NCBI GenBank assembly: GCA_020216925.1
Contig: JAIWOL010000106.1
Span: 1-8,457, forward strand
DNA from: Thiobacillus sp.
Lineage (GTDB): Bacteria; Pseudomonadota; Gammaproteobacteria; Burkholderiales; Thiobacillaceae
Length of the DNA stretch: 8,457 nucleotides
Direction of reading: 5' to 3'
Position 1 is the first letter of the stretch. The number at the start of each line of letters is the position of its first letter. Positions 6,954-8,457 of the stretch are shown piece by piece. The position numbers and the translations under genes are program-made. The notes beneath the pieces are model-generated. The model saw nothing but the letters and a program-made list of their open reading frames with translations. It was not told where the DNA came from and did not search any database.

Positions 6954-7841
6954 CTACGCCGCCTGCGGCTCTTCGTCGTCGGTCTGGCCGTGTGAAAAGC
7001 CTTTCACAAACTGCGCCAGCAATGCCCGTGAATACTCCAGGGCATCGTCGCGTGCCCGTATCGCACGGGACATCGTCACCAGGCCTTCGACTCGCGCAGG
7101 ATCTGTGAATAACGCCTCCAGTTGTTGCCTGGTGCCGGGCAGTGCCATAGCCGATGCGTCGCGCCCCAAGAGCCAGGCGCCTGCCCGTTCAAGGTCATAG
7201 CCGACCTCCTCCAGGGCTGAGACGGCATCCGCATACACGCGATCCTGATTGCCTGCCTCATGGTACTGGCGCAGCAAAGTGGCCAGATCGATGGCGTCCT
7301 TTGGCTCTTCCCGACCTCGGTACACCCATGCAAATAGTTTCAGGATCGCGATGCCGGGAATGGATGCGAGGGAAATGACCAACCCAGGCGCCACCTCGAC
7401 AGGCACGGCCGCCGCATGGGCGTCCCGATAGCCGGCGACGTTCATCATGATGCTCATGTCGGGGGGCCAGACGATCATGTTGGCCTCAGCTTCGAGCCCA
7501 CCAAATGGAATGAGATCCACAACAAAACCGTGGGGCATTCCATCGGGTTTGAATATCAGGCGCTGCACTACCCGCTCCAACTGCGTAAACGACGCTTCGC
7601 TCGCCAGGCGCTGCTTTAGGGTCTGAAACTGTTCCCAGCTCTCAACGGCAAACGCAAAGTCGATATCGCGCGTTGCCCGGCTTGGTGGCAGCCCAAATAC
7701 GTTCTCCAGCAAGATGATTCGTGCCGCCGCGCCGACTATGAACGTTTCCAGGCCAAGCTCACCGGCAACGCCTGTTACCGCCCGGATTACGGCCAGACCT
7801 ATTGGGTCGAACGGCCGGTCAGGCCTTGGCTTCAGGGGCAT
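6954..7841 (-). CDS. AbiEii/AbiGii-family nucleotidyltransferase, toxin of a type IV toxin-antitoxin pair
   Basis: This 295-residue protein has the DNA polymerase beta-type nucleotidyltransferase core of the AbiEii family. FIVGAAARIILLE (34-46) is the motif I glycine region. SRATRDIDFAFAVESWEQF (54-72) carries the metal-binding D59 and D61. FVVDLIPFG (106-114) supplies the third acidic residue, D109. AILKLFAW (165-172) gives K168, and KDAIDLATLL (181-190) gives D182 and D185. AbiEii toxins slow growth by transferring nucleotides, and the partner AbiEi antagonises them without stable binding. AbiE systems are also known as abortive-infection phage defence. The catalytic acids are intact. The ATG at 7841 lies inside the end of the upstream antitoxin gene (23-nt overlap), with GGAG 10 nt before it. 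Local G+C is about 57%, lower than the trp genes, which suggests acquisition. The substrate cannot be inferred. Confidence 0.85.
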   Translation of the reverse strand: MPLKPRPDRPFDPIGLAVIRAVTGVAGELGLETFIVGAAARIILLENVFGLPPSRATRDIDFAFAVESWEQFQTLKQRLASEASFTQLERVVQRLIFKPDGMPHGFVVDLIPFGGLEAEANMIVWPPDMSIMMNVAGYRDAHAAAVPVEVAPGLVISLASIPGIAILKLFAWVYRGREEPKDAIDLATLLRQYHEAGNQDRVYADAVSALEEVGYDLERAGAWLLGRDASAMALPGTRQQLEALFTDPARVEGLVTMSRAIRARDDALEYSRALLAQFVKGFSHGQTDDEEPQAA

Positions 7842-8457
7842 GGATGAATTTCTCCAGGATCATCTGGCCGACGGTGAAGTTGCGGGGATCCATTGTGGCC
7901 AGCAAGTCGGCATACACGAGCAGCGGTGGCACCAAATCAGCGGGGCCGTCCGTCTCAAAACCCCAGAAGGTTTCCAGCACTTCGATTTCACCATCTGGTG
8001 CTGCTCGGAGCTTGTTTTCCACCACCAGCCTTGTGAGGTTCTTCTGCATCTGTTCTGGGCGCATGTAGAGCGTGACGGCGTTCGGCTTGAGGTGACCGGT
8101 GAGCCTTTCCGCAGCCACTTCCCCACCCCATTGCGCCTCATAGCGCATCACATCCAATTTCTTCCACCACTCTGGGTTCTCTGCGTGGAACCGCTTTGCA
8201 TTCAGCTTGGGCCGAAGCTTGATTGGATAGTTGGTCACCCATTCTTCGATCATGCGTCGGCGCTCCAGGATGCGCCGGTCTCCCTTTTTCTGCCCCCCCG
8301 TTGTCAGGCCACGCTTGTTCAGATCAAAAAACACCCAGCCGATGGCGCCTAGCGCCACGCCTGCTGCCTGCTTGATATCTCTGTATGGCGCATTGAGCAG
8401 TTCCGGGCGGCAAAGCAAGGCAAAGACTGTCCGCAACGCCGTGGGTGTGCCCCCCTT
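7819..8457 (-). CDS. AbiEi-family antitoxin of a type IV toxin-antitoxin pair (5' end outside the window)
   Basis: The open frame reaches the right window edge, so the N-terminus is missing; 212 codons are present. Family members that I recall are about 330 residues, so roughly 100 may be absent. A TTG at 8436 could be read as a start, but the frame continues upstream through KGGTPTAL with family character, so the gene is partial rather than short. The visible part opens with a winged-helix-like segment (YRDIKQAAGVALGAIGWVFF then DLNKRGL). It continues through a WVTNYPIKLRPKL stretch, an LKPNAVTLYM stretch and VPPLLVYADLLATMDPRN, all of which resemble the AbiEi_2 family. AbiEi proteins repress their own promoter through the winged helix and neutralise AbiEii through the C-terminal domain. 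The gene overlaps the toxin gene by 23 nt in another frame, which points to coupled translation. Its promoter would lie outside the window. Confidence 0.85.
   Translation of the reverse strand, partial: KGGTPTALRTVFALLCRPELLNAPYRDIKQAAGVALGAIGWVFFDLNKRGLTTGGQKKGDRRILERRRMIEEWVTNYPIKLRPKLNAKRFHAENPEWWKKLDVMRYEAQWGGEVAAERLTGHLKPNAVTLYMRPEQMQKNLTRLVVENKLRAAPDGEIEVLETFWGFETDGPADLVPPLLVYADLLATMDPRNFTVGQMILEKFIHAPEAKA

Overview
The window reads as chromosomal DNA from a high-G+C betaproteobacterium. The grounds are the protein sequences of TrpG, TrpD and TrpC, a trpGDC cluster with no trpF, trpB or trpA attached, a PEP-CTERM-type C-terminal tail, and an IS21-like terminus. I cannot fix the genus. 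Hand counts of single 60-base lines give about 67-72% G+C in the trp genes, 57% in the AbiE region and 50% in the relic near the left edge. This suggests a core backbone with accessory pieces set into it.

Left edge (1-455): two imperfect direct repeats ending in a TGACA terminus look like one end of an IS21-family element. Just beyond lies a degraded minus-strand fragment resembling the tail of a DUF1566-type PEP-CTERM protein. A good sigma70-like promoter with tandem 9-bp repeats over its -10 follows.

Region 456-1163 (+): a compact type II toxin-antitoxin pair, a Phd/YefM-like antitoxin and a PIN-domain toxin, separated by 3 nt.

Region 1170-4132: two divergent housekeeping-type genes. On the minus strand is a type II NADH:quinone oxidoreductase-like flavoprotein. 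On the plus strand is a HerA/YjgR-like (DUF853) ATPase. They share a 128-bp intergenic region. The oxidoreductase converges tail to tail on the toxin gene with 6 bp between stop codons.

Region 4133-4435: no convincing gene. Its right half contains a sequence resembling a dispersed intergenic repeat common in beta/gammaproteobacteria.

Region 4436-6809 (-): trpG-trpD-trpC, tightly coupled (TGATG and ATGA junctions). These encode the glutaminase component of anthranilate synthase, anthranilate phosphoribosyltransferase and indole-3-glycerol-phosphate synthase. trpE, the usual first gene of this cluster in the group, is not next to trpG.

Region 6954-8457 (-): the place where trpE would be expected holds a type IV toxin-antitoxin pair, an AbiEi-family antitoxin (cut by the window edge) and an AbiEii-family nucleotidyltransferase toxin. 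They overlap by 23 nt and point the same way as trpGDC. A promoter-like sequence starting 1 bp after the toxin stop, with a small palindrome over the predicted transcription start, could let trpGDC run independently of the AbiE genes.

No wholly new system is evident. The most interesting points are the AbiE pair at the head of trpGDC, the PEP-CTERM relic beside an IS end, and the operator-like repeats at the two predicted promoters.
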